Assembly (NCBI RefSeq): GCF_946482605.1
Contig: NZ_CAMLSE010000038.1
Location: forward strand, 11,964-75,963
DNA length: 64,000 nucleotides
Source: an uncultured Dyadobacter sp.
GTDB taxonomy: Bacteria; Bacteroidota; Bacteroidia; Cytophagales; Spirosomataceae
Direction: 5' to 3'
A program made the position numbers and the translations under genes. Numbering within the stretch: position 1 is the first letter of the stretch; each line of letters starts with the position of its first letter. The notes under the pieces are model-generated. The model was given only the letters and a program-made list of their open reading frames with translations, was not told the DNA's origin and did not search any database. Positions 33,447 through 42,315 of the stretch are shown here, in pieces.

Positions 33447-34733
33447 TCAGATTTTCCATTCTTTGCGCATAGGTCTCCCCAGCAACTTATCCGCCTCTTT
33501 ATCTCCCACGAATAATTCTTTGACGGGATCCCAGCGCAGCGAACGTTGCAAGCGGTACGCAATGTTTCCGATGTTGCAAACCGAGGCTGTTCGATGCCCC
33601 GTTTCGACGTCACAAATCGGCGGCTTTCTGGTTTTAATGGCATTCAGAAAGTCCTTATAATGGTTGTCACTCACATAAACGCCCGAAGTCCCATCGGCAA
33701 TTGTCTTATCCTTTAAAGTCTCCGGCGTGGTTTTGAGCTCTCCTCTGGCCACGAAAACTTCTCCTTCCGAGCCGATGAAATGGCAGTGCTGTTTGCCTTC
33801 CATGGGCCTGTGGATCAGTTCTACGCCGTTGGCATATTTGTAAACCAACCCTTTTCCGGGCTCGGAATATACAAGCCCGACCGGCCCGCTGGCGTCCATA
33901 TTCAGGCCCCATTGCGCTATGTCGAACATATGTGCGCCCCAGTCGGTCATACCACCGCCACCAAATTCGGCATAATCCCTCCATTTGGGCCAGAAAGTGG
34001 CATCCATCGCAGGCGCGAGTTCATTATTATACGGTCTTTCAACCGTATTTGGGCCCATCCATAAATCCCAGTCGAGCCCCTCCGGCTTGGTTTCACCTTG
34101 CAGATCCCACACTTTCGGTGGCCCGCCTACATTGACATACACCTTTTTGATAGTTCCAATGGCACCGCTGCGCACCAGCTGCACGGTTTTGGTGAACTCC
34201 GGCGCCGAGCGCTGCATACTTCCTGTCTGGAAAACGCGGTTGTGATTTCTGGCTGCATTTACCATTGCCCGGCCTTCCTTAACCGTCAGTGAAAGTGGTT
34301 TTTCACAATAAATATCCTTTCCAGCCTCGGCAGCAAGAACGGCCATGGCAGCATGCCAGTGGTCGGGTGCGGCTATCACTACCGCATCGATATCTTTGCG
34401 TGAAAGCAACTCCCGGAAGTCCTTGATACCTGCCGCCGCTTTGTACGTGCCCTGCCCCAGTTTTTCGGAATACCATTTATTGGCCGCATTCACAAATGCC
34501 TCCTGCTTGACCGCATACACATCCGAAGCTGCGATGATGCGTGTCTCATGTGTATCGAGGAAGCGGTTGCGTAAACCTCCGCTCTGCCGCCCGCAGCCGA
34601 TAAAGCCCAGGGCAATCATGTCGCTCGGCGCTTTGTAACCACGCCCAAGTACATGCCGCGGGACGATCATAAAGGAGGAGATAACGGCACCTGCTTTCAG
34701 AAAATCGCGGCGGTTCGGGCGTTCGGTATTCAT
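33447..34733 (-). CDS. Tat-exported Gfo/Idh/MocA family oxidoreductase
   Basis: 428 residues. A twin-arginine signal (NRRDFLKAGAVISSF, Arg8-Arg9) indicates export of a folded, cofactor-loaded protein. The nucleotide-binding part has ALGFIGCGRQSGG, then DAVVIAAPDHWHA and the family motif CEKPLSLTVKEGRAMV. A Gfo/Idh/MocA C-terminal domain follows with GGGMTDWGAHMFDIAQWGL. Such proteins oxidise or reduce sugars or use NAD as a tightly bound cofactor in hydrolysis. It is divergent, with a 114-nt gap, from the heparinase-isomerase-quinoprotein genes, so it probably acts on the same glycan-derived sugars. Substrate is unknown. Confidence 0.9.
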   Translation of the reverse strand: MNTERPNRRDFLKAGAVISSFMIVPRHVLGRGYKAPSDMIALGFIGCGRQSGGLRNRFLDTHETRIIAASDVYAVKQEAFVNAANKWYSEKLGQGTYKAAAGIKDFRELLSRKDIDAVVIAAPDHWHAAMAVLAAEAGKDIYCEKPLSLTVKEGRAMVNAARNHNRVFQTGSMQRSAPEFTKTVQLVRSGAIGTIKKVYVNVGGPPKVWDLQGETKPEGLDWDLWMGPNTVERPYNNELAPAMDATFWPKWRDYAEFGGGGMTDWGAHMFDIAQWGLNMDASGPVGLVYSEPGKGLVYKYANGVELIHRPMEGKQHCHFIGSEGEVFVARGELKTTPETLKDKTIADGTSGVYVSDNHYKDFLNAIKTRKPPICDVETGHRTASVCNIGNIAYRLQRSLRWDPVKELFVGDKEADKLLGRPMRKEWKI

Positions 34734-34847
34734 ATTTTTTCAGGAATTTATACTAATTGAATTTAAATTAAAGGCCGAAGTAAGTGATTCTACTGGATAA
34801 TGGAGTCTTATATTAAGTTACATTCAACTTCCTAAACCACAGCCGTT

Positions 34848-36827
34848 ATGATCAGACCATTACTGGCGTTTGCCATGGCGATCGCGTTGTCCGCTGGCGC
34901 CCAGTCCGCAGGCGCCCAGTCGGCAGGCGCCCAGCCCGCAGCCGCGCAAGTCGCCCAGCGAAACATTCTCGCCCAAAAGTACAGCCAGAGCGCATTCCGC
35001 GCAGCCCTCATTCCGCTCGACCAATGGGCACCCTACCCCAGAACCGCCGAAGCATGGCGGAGTAAAACCGACCCGGCCGAACTCGCGAAAATTATCAAAG
35101 CGGGTGAGGAAGCACTGGAAAAGCCGATTCCGATGGTTACCGCAAGCCTTCTGCTCGATTTCACCCGCAGCGGCGACCGCGAAAGGCATGCTGCGGCGTC
35201 GTTCGGGCGACGAAACCAATTGATGAACCTTGTACTGGCCGAAGCCGTAGAAGGCAAAGACCGCTTCATGGAAGCCATTCTGAATTCGGTATGGGCCATT
35301 TGTGAAGAGACTTACTGGGGTGTACCGGCGCATTTGAGCGCACAAAAGGCTAAAAACGGCCTGCCCGATGTACAGGACCCCACCGTGGACCTTTTCGGCG
35401 CCGAAACCGCAGGCGTACTCGCCCTTACCGATTACTTTCTGGGAGCGAAACTGGATAAAATGTCTCCGCTGATCCGACCGCGCATTTATTTTGAAACCAA
35501 TAAAAAGATATTCGAACCGCTGAAAGACGCCAAACGCTACGGCTGGCTGAGCACAACCAATCCGGTCAATAACTGGAACCCGTGGATCGTGTCCAACCTG
35601 CTTATCGCCGATCTTTTGCTCGAAAAAGATGCTCAGAAACGCAGCGATAATGCGCATCAGTATATGGTGTTCCTCGACCGGTACTTCAACAGCCTCGGAG
35701 ACGACGGCGGCTGCGACGAAGGCCCCAGCTATTGGTTTGCCGCCGGTGCCAGCGCCTACGACGCCCTCGCGATCCTCGAAAGTGCTACCAACGGAAAAAT
35801 CAATATTTACGACAATGACCTGATCCGCAAAATGGCGGCCTACGTGTACAAAGTGCACATTGCGAACGACTACTTCGTGAACTTCGCCGACGCCGATCCG
35901 AAGCTAAAACCGGACGGTTTAATGCTCTACCGCTTCGGAAAAGCCGTGCAGGACCCGGAACTGACCGCATTAGGCGAATGGGCATACGCCCAGTTCGGGA
36001 CGATCACCGGCGGAAACGGCTTTCAGCGGCCGAGGAAAGTATGGAACCTGCTCACAACTTCTGAATTGAAGCCGGATCCATCCAAAACTTACAAACAACT
36101 AGCACAATCGTGGCTATCGGACATTGAAGTGCTCACCGCCCGCTCCAACAACGGCCTGTACCTCGCCACGCACGCCGGCCACAATGCGGAAAGTCACAAC
36201 CATAATGACGTCGGCGATTTTATCGTGTATGCCGATGGCGAGCCGGTGATTGTGGATGCGGGCCGGGGTAATTATACGGCACGGACGTTTTCTTCCAAAA
36301 GATATGAGCTCTGGTTTACCCAATCCAAATACCATAACCTGCCGGTTATCAACGGACTCGGGCAGCCGGCTGGCAAGCAGTTCAATGCGAGAAATGTTAA
36401 AAGCAATGTTTCTGAAAAGGAAGTTTCGCTGGCAATGAACATCGCTCCCGCGTACCCGCAGGAGGCGGGCGTGCAAAACTGGAACCGGCTAGTCAAGCTG
36501 AACCGCAGTAAAAACACGGTGGAAATCTCCGATGATTATGCCCTGAAACAGAAGCCCGACTCATTGCAGCAAATATTCATGACGGTCTGCCATGTCGATA
36601 TTAATACGCCCGGCAAAATCATTCTGACAACTTCTGGTAAAAAAATGGTTTCGCTCTCTTATGACCCCAAGAGCTGGAATGTTGCCACGGAACTTCCCTC
36701 TACCGAAGGCATGGAATACAATAGTTTTAAAACCAAATGGGACGGCGCGCCGGTTACCCGCATTGTACTCACCAGCAAGACATTGAAGCCAAAAGGCAAA
36801 CATAGTTTCATCATTTCCAAATCCTGA
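34848..36827 (+). CDS. Heparinase II/III family polysaccharide lyase-like protein
   Basis: 659 residues, exported. After the signal peptide, an all-helical (alpha/alpha toroid) domain covers about 60-390, with NWNPWIVSNLLIADLLL and GCDEGPSYWFAAGASAYDAL (about 286-305). The C-terminal beta part holds SHNHNDVGDFIVYADGEPV (about 447-465), the usual heparinase II/III-like signature. The family cleaves uronic-acid-containing polysaccharides by beta-elimination. A Tat-signal isomerase/epimerase and a quinoprotein follow at 8 and 20 nt. The start is followed by a run of SAGAQ repeats that blur the signal-peptide cleavage site. Substrate class cannot be fixed without a family search. Confidence 0.85.
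   Translation: MIRPLLAFAMAIALSAGAQSAGAQSAGAQPAAAQVAQRNILAQKYSQSAFRAALIPLDQWAPYPRTAEAWRSKTDPAELAKIIKAGEEALEKPIPMVTASLLLDFTRSGDRERHAAASFGRRNQLMNLVLAEAVEGKDRFMEAILNSVWAICEETYWGVPAHLSAQKAKNGLPDVQDPTVDLFGAETAGVLALTDYFLGAKLDKMSPLIRPRIYFETNKKIFEPLKDAKRYGWLSTTNPVNNWNPWIVSNLLIADLLLEKDAQKRSDNAHQYMVFLDRYFNSLGDDGGCDEGPSYWFAAGASAYDALAILESATNGKINIYDNDLIRKMAAYVYKVHIANDYFVNFADADPKLKPDGLMLYRFGKAVQDPELTALGEWAYAQFGTITGGNGFQRPRKVWNLLTTSELKPDPSKTYKQLAQSWLSDIEVLTARSNNGLYLATHAGHNAESHNHNDVGDFIVYADGEPVIVDAGRGNYTARTFSSKRYELWFTQSKYHNLPVINGLGQPAGKQFNARNVKSNVSEKEVSLAMNIAPAYPQEAGVQNWNRLVKLNRSKNTVEISDDYALKQKPDSLQQIFMTVCHVDINTPGKIILTTSGKKMVSLSYDPKSWNVATELPSTEGMEYNSFKTKWDGAPVTRIVLTSKTLKPKGKHSFIISKS
34890..34949 (+). repeat. 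15-bp tandem repeat encoding SAGAQ at the signal-peptide end
   Basis: Three near-identical copies of a 15-bp unit (TCCGCAGGCGCCCAG and one-base variants) and a fourth, degenerate copy (PAAAQ). Each copy codes for SAGAQ and so repeats a small-residue sequence of the type signal peptidase I cuts. Reading frame is kept with any copy number. Confidence 0.85.
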
Positions 36828-36835
36828 ACAAGCCC

Positions 36836-37783
36836 ATGAGCCTATCCCGCAGAGAATTCCTCATTAACAGCGCCCTCGCCGGCAGTATTATCCCGTCGCT
36901 GGCGCAAGAATCGTTTGGAAGCCCGGCTACCAGAGCGGCGGACGATCTGAAAATCAATATATTCTCAAAGCATCTTCAGTTTCTCAACTACCAGGACATG
37001 GCGGAAGCGGCCAGGGAGCTTGGATTCGACGGTATCGACCTGACGGTACGCCCAAAAGGTCATGTACTTCCGGAAAAAGTGGAAACGGACCTGCCGCTGG
37101 CTGTGGAAGCAATGAAGAAAGTAGGGTTCAATCCGCTGATGTTCTGTACCGCGGTGGAAGATGCCTCCAATCCAGCCGACAGAAAGGTGCTGGAAACCGC
37201 AGCAAAACTGGGATTCAAATATTACCGGATGAACTGGTATCGCTACAACGAGCAGCGTGCCATTCCGGAACAGCTCAGTGAGTTTGGCGGCAAAATGGCG
37301 GGACTCGGCCAGCTGAACGAAAAGTTGGGCATTCATGGTTGCTACCAGAACCATTCGGGCAGAATGGTCGGCGCATCGATGTTCGAAATATGGCAGATAT
37401 TGCAAAAAGCCAATCCTAAAACAATGGGTGCTCAATACGATATCCGCCACGCCACCGTGGAAGGAGGGCTCTCGTGGCAGACCGGCTTCAACCTCATCAA
37501 GCCCCACATCAAGACGATTGTGATCAAGGATTTCCTGTGGGCGCAGAACAACGGAAAATGGGGAGTCAAAAGCGTACCGCTGGGAGAAGGAATGGTTGAT
37601 CTCAAAACCTATTTAAAGCTAATAAAGGATTCTAAAATAGATGTCCCCATTTGTCTGCACCTCGAATACCCGCTTGGTGGAGCAGATCAGGGTGCATTCC
37701 AGATTACGGTCGACAAAAAGGTTGTTTTTGATGCCATGAAACGGGATCTGCAAAAATTGAAACAGCTCTGGGCCGAAGCCTGA
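36836..37783 (+). CDS. Tat-exported sugar phosphate isomerase/epimerase (AP endonuclease-2 fold)
   Basis: 315 residues with a twin-arginine signal (MSLSRREFLINSALAG, Arg5-Arg6). The TIM-barrel domain starts with LKINIFSKHLQFLNYQDMAE and has GFDGIDLTVRPKGHV. Metal-ligand candidates are visible in GCYQNHSGR, AQYDIRHATVEGG and HLEYPLGG. The fold is shared by xylose isomerase-like epimerases and ketol-isomerases. The gene lies 8 nt after the heparinase-like gene and 20 nt before the quinoprotein, so all three are likely cotranscribed. An extracytoplasmic role on a sugar product is implied by the Tat signal; the exact reaction is unknown. Confidence 0.87.
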   Translation: MSLSRREFLINSALAGSIIPSLAQESFGSPATRAADDLKINIFSKHLQFLNYQDMAEAARELGFDGIDLTVRPKGHVLPEKVETDLPLAVEAMKKVGFNPLMFCTAVEDASNPADRKVLETAAKLGFKYYRMNWYRYNEQRAIPEQLSEFGGKMAGLGQLNEKLGIHGCYQNHSGRMVGASMFEIWQILQKANPKTMGAQYDIRHATVEGGLSWQTGFNLIKPHIKTIVIKDFLWAQNNGKWGVKSVPLGEGMVDLKTYLKLIKDSKIDVPICLHLEYPLGGADQGAFQITVDKKVVFDAMKRDLQKLKQLWAEA

Positions 37784-37803
37784 ACCATTTTCTAACCCAT
37801 TCC

Positions 37804-39900
37804 ATGAAACCTGCACCGATTCTTCTCTCCGCCACGATTGCCATGCTGAGCAGCTTCATGATCAGCACCCATTCAGGAAATGACGACTGGCCGGAATACA
37901 ATGGCGACGGTGCCAGAAGCCATTATTCGCCGCTGCAACAGATCACTCCTGTCAATGTAGGCCAACTCAAAGTAGCGTGGACCTACGCTTCCGGCGGCGC
38001 AGATACCTTGCGGAACCGAACACAGATGCAATGCAACCCGATCGTGATCGACGGCATTCTTTACGGCGTGTCGGCAGGCACGCAGGCATTTGCATTGAAT
38101 GCCGCCACCGGGCAGCAAATCTGGAAAACCGATATCCCTGGGAATGGCGGCACGACGAGCCGTGGCGTCACCTATTGGTCGGACAGCAATCAAAAACGCA
38201 TCTTTTTCGGTGCCGGGAAATGGATTTATGCACTGAATGCAACCGACGGATCATTGATCACCACATTTGGCGAAAATGGCCGCATTAATCTTAAAACCGG
38301 TCTCGAACGCCCCGGCGCGGATGATTACATTACGCCCAATACGCCCAATACGATTTACAAGAATCTGCTGATAACCGGTGCGCGCGTCAATGAAAACGAA
38401 ACCGCGCTGCTTGGGGACGTGCGCGCATACGATGTGCGTACTGGCAAGCTGACCTGGACGTTCAGGACAATACCGGCGAAAGGCGAGTATGGTGCCGAAA
38501 CCTGGCCCGCAAATGCCCGCCAGAATTTCGGCGGAGCAAATGCGTGGGCCGGTATGGCTATCGACCGGGGCCGCGGGATCGTTTACATTCCGACGGGCTC
38601 GGCAGCGTACGATTTTTACGGCGGCAACCGGCCCGGCAATAACCTGTTTGCCAACTGCCTTATCGCCCTCGACGCCACAACAGGCAAACGTCTGTGGCAT
38701 TACCAACTCGTGCATCACGACATCTGGGACCGCGACCCGCCCTGCCCTCCAAACCTGGTGACTGTCACGCACAAGGGTAAGCGTGTAGATGCCGTCGTGC
38801 AGGTCACGAAGCAAGGTTACGTATTCGTCCTCGACCGGGTTACCGGCAAACCGCTGTTTCCGATCAGGGAAACCCCTTTTAATTTCCCGGCCATCGAAGG
38901 TGAGCAACCCAGTGCCAAACAGCCGATCCCAAGCCTGCCAGCACCTTTTACCCGGCAATCATTTACTGCCAACGACTTCAATAGCTTTGTTGCCGACCGC
39001 GACTCGCTCGTGGAGGTGCTTTCAAAAGCCAAAACCGGCAGCGCTTACATTCCTATCACATCCAGCATGACCGTCTTCTACCCCGGCACCGACGGCGGTG
39101 CACAGTGGGGCGGTGCGGCGACCGATCCAAGTGGCGTCATGTACGTACCAGCCAAGGAAATACCTGTTTATACTTCACTTATTAAAAAGGAAATACCCGG
39201 TAATGCGGCCAGCGTAACCGGTGCTCAGTTATATCAAATCAATTGCGCTGCCTGCCACGGAGCCGACAAAATGGGTAACCACGACGGCTCCTATCCCTCG
39301 CTCGCAAGCCTTGAAAAGCGCCTGAAACCCGCACAAATTGAAGCCATATTGCAAAATGGGCGAGGTATGATGCCCTCATTCACGCACATTTCGGACGCGG
39401 AACGAAAGTCGATCATCGCCTATCTGATTAATCAGGAAAGTAAGGAAAGCATTAAAATCGATTCCAAAACGCAGGTTCCCTACCAGCATACCGGGTATAA
39501 CCGCTGGTATGATCGGAATGGCTATCCGGTAAGCCAGCCGCCCTGGGGCACATTAACGGCCATCGACCTGAATTCGGGGCAAAGAAAATGGCAGGTACCA
39601 CTCGGCGAATACAAGGAGTTAACTACCAAAGGCATTCCCCCAACCGGTACCGATAATTATGGCGGACCATTAGTTACCGCGAGCGGTTTAATCTTCATCG
39701 CCGCAAGCCGCGATGAGCAATTCCGGGCATTCGACAAGGTGACTGGCAAAATCTTATGGCAGGCAGCATTACCGGCTGCTGGTTATGCCTCCGCAAGTAC
39801 CTATTCAGTGAATGGCAGGCAATATGTCGTCATAGCCTGTGGTGGCGGGAAGCTGAATACGAAGTCGGGAGATAAGTATGTGGCGTTTGCGCTGCCTTGA
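37804..39900 (+). CDS. PQQ-propeller dehydrogenase-like protein with an inserted cytochrome c domain
   Basis: 698 residues, exported (N-terminal hydrophobic segment). A PQQ-type beta-propeller starts with DWPEYNGDGARSHYSPLQQI and carries Trp-docking repeats such as TGQQIWKTDIPG and TGKLTWTFRTIPA. A c-type cytochrome domain lies at about 470-555: CAACH with Cys481, Cys484 and His485, and a probable axial Met in GRGMMPSF (522/523). The propeller then resumes (DLNSGQRKWQVPLG, FDKVTGKILWQAALP), so the haem domain is inserted between blades. This suggests a periplasmic sugar or alcohol dehydrogenase passing electrons to its own haem. PQQ synthesis genes are not in the window. Confidence 0.88.
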   Translation: MKPAPILLSATIAMLSSFMISTHSGNDDWPEYNGDGARSHYSPLQQITPVNVGQLKVAWTYASGGADTLRNRTQMQCNPIVIDGILYGVSAGTQAFALNAATGQQIWKTDIPGNGGTTSRGVTYWSDSNQKRIFFGAGKWIYALNATDGSLITTFGENGRINLKTGLERPGADDYITPNTPNTIYKNLLITGARVNENETALLGDVRAYDVRTGKLTWTFRTIPAKGEYGAETWPANARQNFGGANAWAGMAIDRGRGIVYIPTGSAAYDFYGGNRPGNNLFANCLIALDATTGKRLWHYQLVHHDIWDRDPPCPPNLVTVTHKGKRVDAVVQVTKQGYVFVLDRVTGKPLFPIRETPFNFPAIEGEQPSAKQPIPSLPAPFTRQSFTANDFNSFVADRDSLVEVLSKAKTGSAYIPITSSMTVFYPGTDGGAQWGGAATDPSGVMYVPAKEIPVYTSLIKKEIPGNAASVTGAQLYQINCAACHGADKMGNHDGSYPSLASLEKRLKPAQIEAILQNGRGMMPSFTHISDAERKSIIAYLINQESKESIKIDSKTQVPYQHTGYNRWYDRNGYPVSQPPWGTLTAIDLNSGQRKWQVPLGEYKELTTKGIPPTGTDNYGGPLVTASGLIFIAASRDEQFRAFDKVTGKILWQAALPAAGYASASTYSVNGRQYVVIACGGGKLNTKSGDKYVAFALP

Positions 39901-40365
39901 AAGGTTTCGATTCAATGGCGTATGCATTCAGATCTAACCCAGAGGTTGTAGCGGGAACATAATGCCGTCAGGCATGCAACATTGGTAGCAAAAAAATGGC
40001 AATAAGCCATTGCAAAATGCCCTTGGGCATGTAACAACAATGCATGACTCGTCGGGGTGGTTGTTGCATCCCTGACGGGATTCGAGCTTAAATTCATGCA
40101 ACATTTCTACCAATATTACATCGCTACGCGATTTTCTTGTGAAGTAGTTGGCGTTATGTTGGAAATCAGCTCCTCATTTTCTAAGCTGATGATTTTACCA
40201 ATAATCTCCATTTTCTTTTCCTCTGTTGTCATGGCAAAAGGCATTGATACTAGTCAAATATAATGTTAATGACTCGAATCTCCTATCAATCCTAAACATC
40301 CTACACGGGTTCCTTGCGCATTTTTCGTGGAAGGTTACCTTTGTGTCAAAGTAAAATCTAAAACT
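39901..40365. other. Intergenic region with a REP-like hairpin cluster
   Basis: About 465 bases after the quinoprotein gene. The middle part is packed with short palindromes (listed separately). ATTGGTAG near 39,981 and CTACCAAT near 40,107 form a further long-range inverted pair. The last 200 bases lead into the oxidoreductase gene and hold no clear promoter motif. A 68-codon frame here overlaps the repeats and does not look coding. Confidence 0.55.
39962..40081. repeat. Cluster of four short palindromes (REP-like)
   Basis: Four perfect small hairpins in 120 bp: ATGCCGTCAGGCAT (39,962), TGGCAATAAGCCA (39,997), ATGCCCTTGGGCAT (40,017) and ATCCCTGACGGGAT (40,068). TGCAAC-type flanks recur next to them. 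The layout resembles extragenic palindromic repeats mobilised by REP-associated transposases; no such transposase is in the window. Confidence 0.6.
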
Positions 40366-41400
40366 ATGCCTTCAAAAATTCTCAATGTTGGTTTAATCGG
40401 TTTCGGTTTGTCGGGTCGGTATTTTCATTCGCCGTTCCTGAGTACTAACCCGAATTTCAAGATCAAAACGGTGGTCGAAAGGTCCAAAAACGAGGCGCAG
40501 GAGTTTGACCCGACGATCGGCAACGCGCGGTCGGTGGAAGAATTACTCAGCGACGAGGAGATCGACCTGGTTTTTATATGCACGCCCAACGATACGCATT
40601 TCGAGTACGCGATGGACGCTCTTGAAAACGGCAAACACGTCGTGATCGAGAAACCTTTCTCGGCTACCGCCGACGAAGCCCGTCAATTGGTGAAACTGGC
40701 GAAAGATAAAGGCTTGGTACTGACAGCCTATCAAAACCGCCGCTGGGACTCAGACTTCCTGACCATTCAGAAATTGCTTGGAGAAGGGAAGTTGGGTGAT
40801 ATTATCGAGTACGAATGCCGGTATGACCGCTATCGTGAGGCCGTGGCCGGTTCATGGAAAGAACGTGCGGTTCCCGTAGGCGGTAATGTTTATAACCTCG
40901 GCCCGCATCTGATCGACCAGGCCCTGGTATTGTTCGGCGAACCCGAAACCGTTACCGCAGATATCCGCATCGTAAGGCCCAACAGCGAGATCGACGATTA
41001 TTTCGACATCCGCCTGGGTTATGCCGACAAAATGGTGATCGTCAAATCCAGCCTGATGGTTTACGAAAACCACCTGCGCTATGTGCTGCACGGCACGAAG
41101 GGCTCATTCATCAAAGGCGGCCTAGATCCGCAGGAGGAAACGCTGCGCAAAAACGTCCTGCCTACCGAAAAGCCCTGGGGTGTTGAACCGGAAGATCGTT
41201 GGGGAAAACTTTACAGCGAAGCGTTCACAGGCATTGTCAAAAGTGAGGCGGGCGACTATATGCCGTTCTATCAAAACGTCTACGACGCGATCGTAGACGG
41301 TGCCGAGCTGGCCGTTAAACCGGAAGAAGTATTGCGCACTTGTCGTGTGATCGACCTGGCGTTCAAGAGCAGTGAGGAGAAAAAGGTGCTTGCTTACTAG
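40366..41400 (+). CDS. Cytoplasmic Gfo/Idh/MocA family oxidoreductase
   Basis: 344 residues from the ATG giving MPSKILNVGLIGFGLSGRYF; an upstream in-frame start adds 13 non-conserved residues. The Rossmann motif GLIGFGLSG is at about 9-17, then LVFICTPNDTHFEYA and VIEKPFSATADEARQLV (the EKP motif holds the catalytic Lys). The C-terminal domain has GGNVYNLGPHLIDQALVLFG with its conserved His. There is no signal peptide, in contrast to the Tat-exported homologue at 33,447. It is a monocistronic NAD(P)-dependent sugar or polyol oxidoreductase of unknown substrate. Confidence 0.92.
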   Translation: MPSKILNVGLIGFGLSGRYFHSPFLSTNPNFKIKTVVERSKNEAQEFDPTIGNARSVEELLSDEEIDLVFICTPNDTHFEYAMDALENGKHVVIEKPFSATADEARQLVKLAKDKGLVLTAYQNRRWDSDFLTIQKLLGEGKLGDIIEYECRYDRYREAVAGSWKERAVPVGGNVYNLGPHLIDQALVLFGEPETVTADIRIVRPNSEIDDYFDIRLGYADKMVIVKSSLMVYENHLRYVLHGTKGSFIKGGLDPQEETLRKNVLPTEKPWGVEPEDRWGKLYSEAFTGIVKSEAGDYMPFYQNVYDAIVDGAELAVKPEEVLRTCRVIDLAFKSSEEKKVLAY

Positions 41401-41421
41401 TCCTCGCGCCCATTCAAAAAT

Positions 41422-41453
41422 AAAAGCAGCCCGGAACCCCGGGCTGCTTTTTT
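41422..41453. terminator. Bidirectional intrinsic terminator
   Basis: A 13-bp perfect stem (AAAAGCAGCCCGG/CCGGGCTGCTTTT) with a 4-nt loop and T runs for both strands, between converging genes. Confidence 0.88.
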
Positions 41454-41474
41454 CATATCAAATCAATCAGGTCG

Positions 41475-41840
41475 TTATTTAATAACTGCTGTTACCTGAC
41501 GTTTTGTTTCCGTTGAGATTACAAATGGTTTTGTAGAAATTTCGCTGCCGTTGTTGATCACGAAGCTGTAATTTCCGTCAGCCAGGTTCGACAGGTCGAA
41601 AATTTTCGAGTAGTTTTCTGACTTGGGGATAGATGTGCTGTAAACGATCGTTCCTGTGTAATCTTTGATCACCAAAGAAGACCTTTCTTTCACAGTTTCC
41701 AAAGAAAGTTTAAATTTCAATTCGCCGGTAGAAACAAGCTCAATAGATGCATTGTTTTCTTTTACCTTGTCAGCAGCGATTGTAAGATTTGCAGCAGATA
41801 CTCCCACCAAAACTGCGATTGTCAAAATTGCCTTTTTCAT
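41475..41840 (-). CDS. Small exported protein with a beta-sandwich-like domain
   Basis: 121 residues from the ATG giving a clean signal peptide (MKKAILTIAVLVGVSAANLT, cleavage near AIAA/ADK). The mature part is beta-rich: LKFKLSLETVKERSSLVI, then FDLSNLADGNYSFVINNG, a pattern like the DUF3244 or secretion-tail beta-sandwich domains of Bacteroidota. It lacks the strong Lys-rich end of a classic type IX sorting domain. It is a single-gene unit, convergent with the oxidoreductase gene. Function is unknown; a periplasmic or secreted structural protein is plausible. Confidence 0.72.
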   Translation of the reverse strand: MKKAILTIAVLVGVSAANLTIAADKVKENNASIELVSTGELKFKLSLETVKERSSLVIKDYTGTIVYSTSIPKSENYSKIFDLSNLADGNYSFVINNGSEISTKPFVISTETKRQVTAVIK

Positions 41841-42315
41841 TTTATTTGAATGTTTAATGTCTAAATCAATGTTACCAATTGTACTTTTCAGGCATTTACT
41901 CATTCTAACCTTCAAGTTTTCTCAAACCAGCTTCTCGGTTACGATTATCGCTGTTTTGATGATTCAAAGTTACCTAACATTGTCATTAAAAGTCAATAAG
42001 GCCATTTATGAACTGCGAAAGTTCTTTTTCTTGTGATGTAATAATATTGGAATAATTATATGTTTATTAAAAAAGTACAGCAACTCGTTTGAAATTTGCC
42101 AGTTGGATTAGAATAGTACAATTCGACTCAATTGCACTATTCTAATAAATTTAACTAAGATTACCGGTCTCCTTTTTTTCCGTTGGCGACACGAGGAAGC
42201 AATAAGGGCACTGACTTCGTGTTGGTTCATGTTCTCACAGCAAAAAAAACCGTTGAGCACTTAAAGTATTTTCCGATTCCGCACGTCTGCCATTCCATAA
42301 CCGCTTCTATTTCCA
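41841..42315. other. Intergenic region upstream of the sigma factor gene
   Basis: About 475 AT-rich bases between divergent genes. It should hold both promoters. The main structure is the 16-bp inverted repeat near 42,108-42,145. Short open frames run into the sigma factor gene but carry no recognisable protein sequence. Confidence 0.5.
42108..42145. promoter_or_regulatory. 16-bp inverted repeat, candidate operator
   Basis: TTAGAATAGTACAATT and AATTGCACTATTCTAA match in 15 of 16 pairs around a 6-nt centre (CGACTC). The arms are AT-rich and there is no T-run, so it is less likely to be a terminator. It lies about 170 bp before the sigma factor gene and about 270 bp before the divergent small exported protein gene. 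Confidence 0.45.

Noticed and set aside
34860..35858. 332-codon minus-strand frame opposite the heparinase-like gene
   Set aside because: The plus-strand gene has a signal peptide and family motifs; the antisense product reads as low-complexity shadow sequence.
40057..40263. 68-codon plus-strand frame in the spacer before the oxidoreductase gene
   Set aside because: It overlaps the palindrome cluster, has no recognisable features and appears to be chance.
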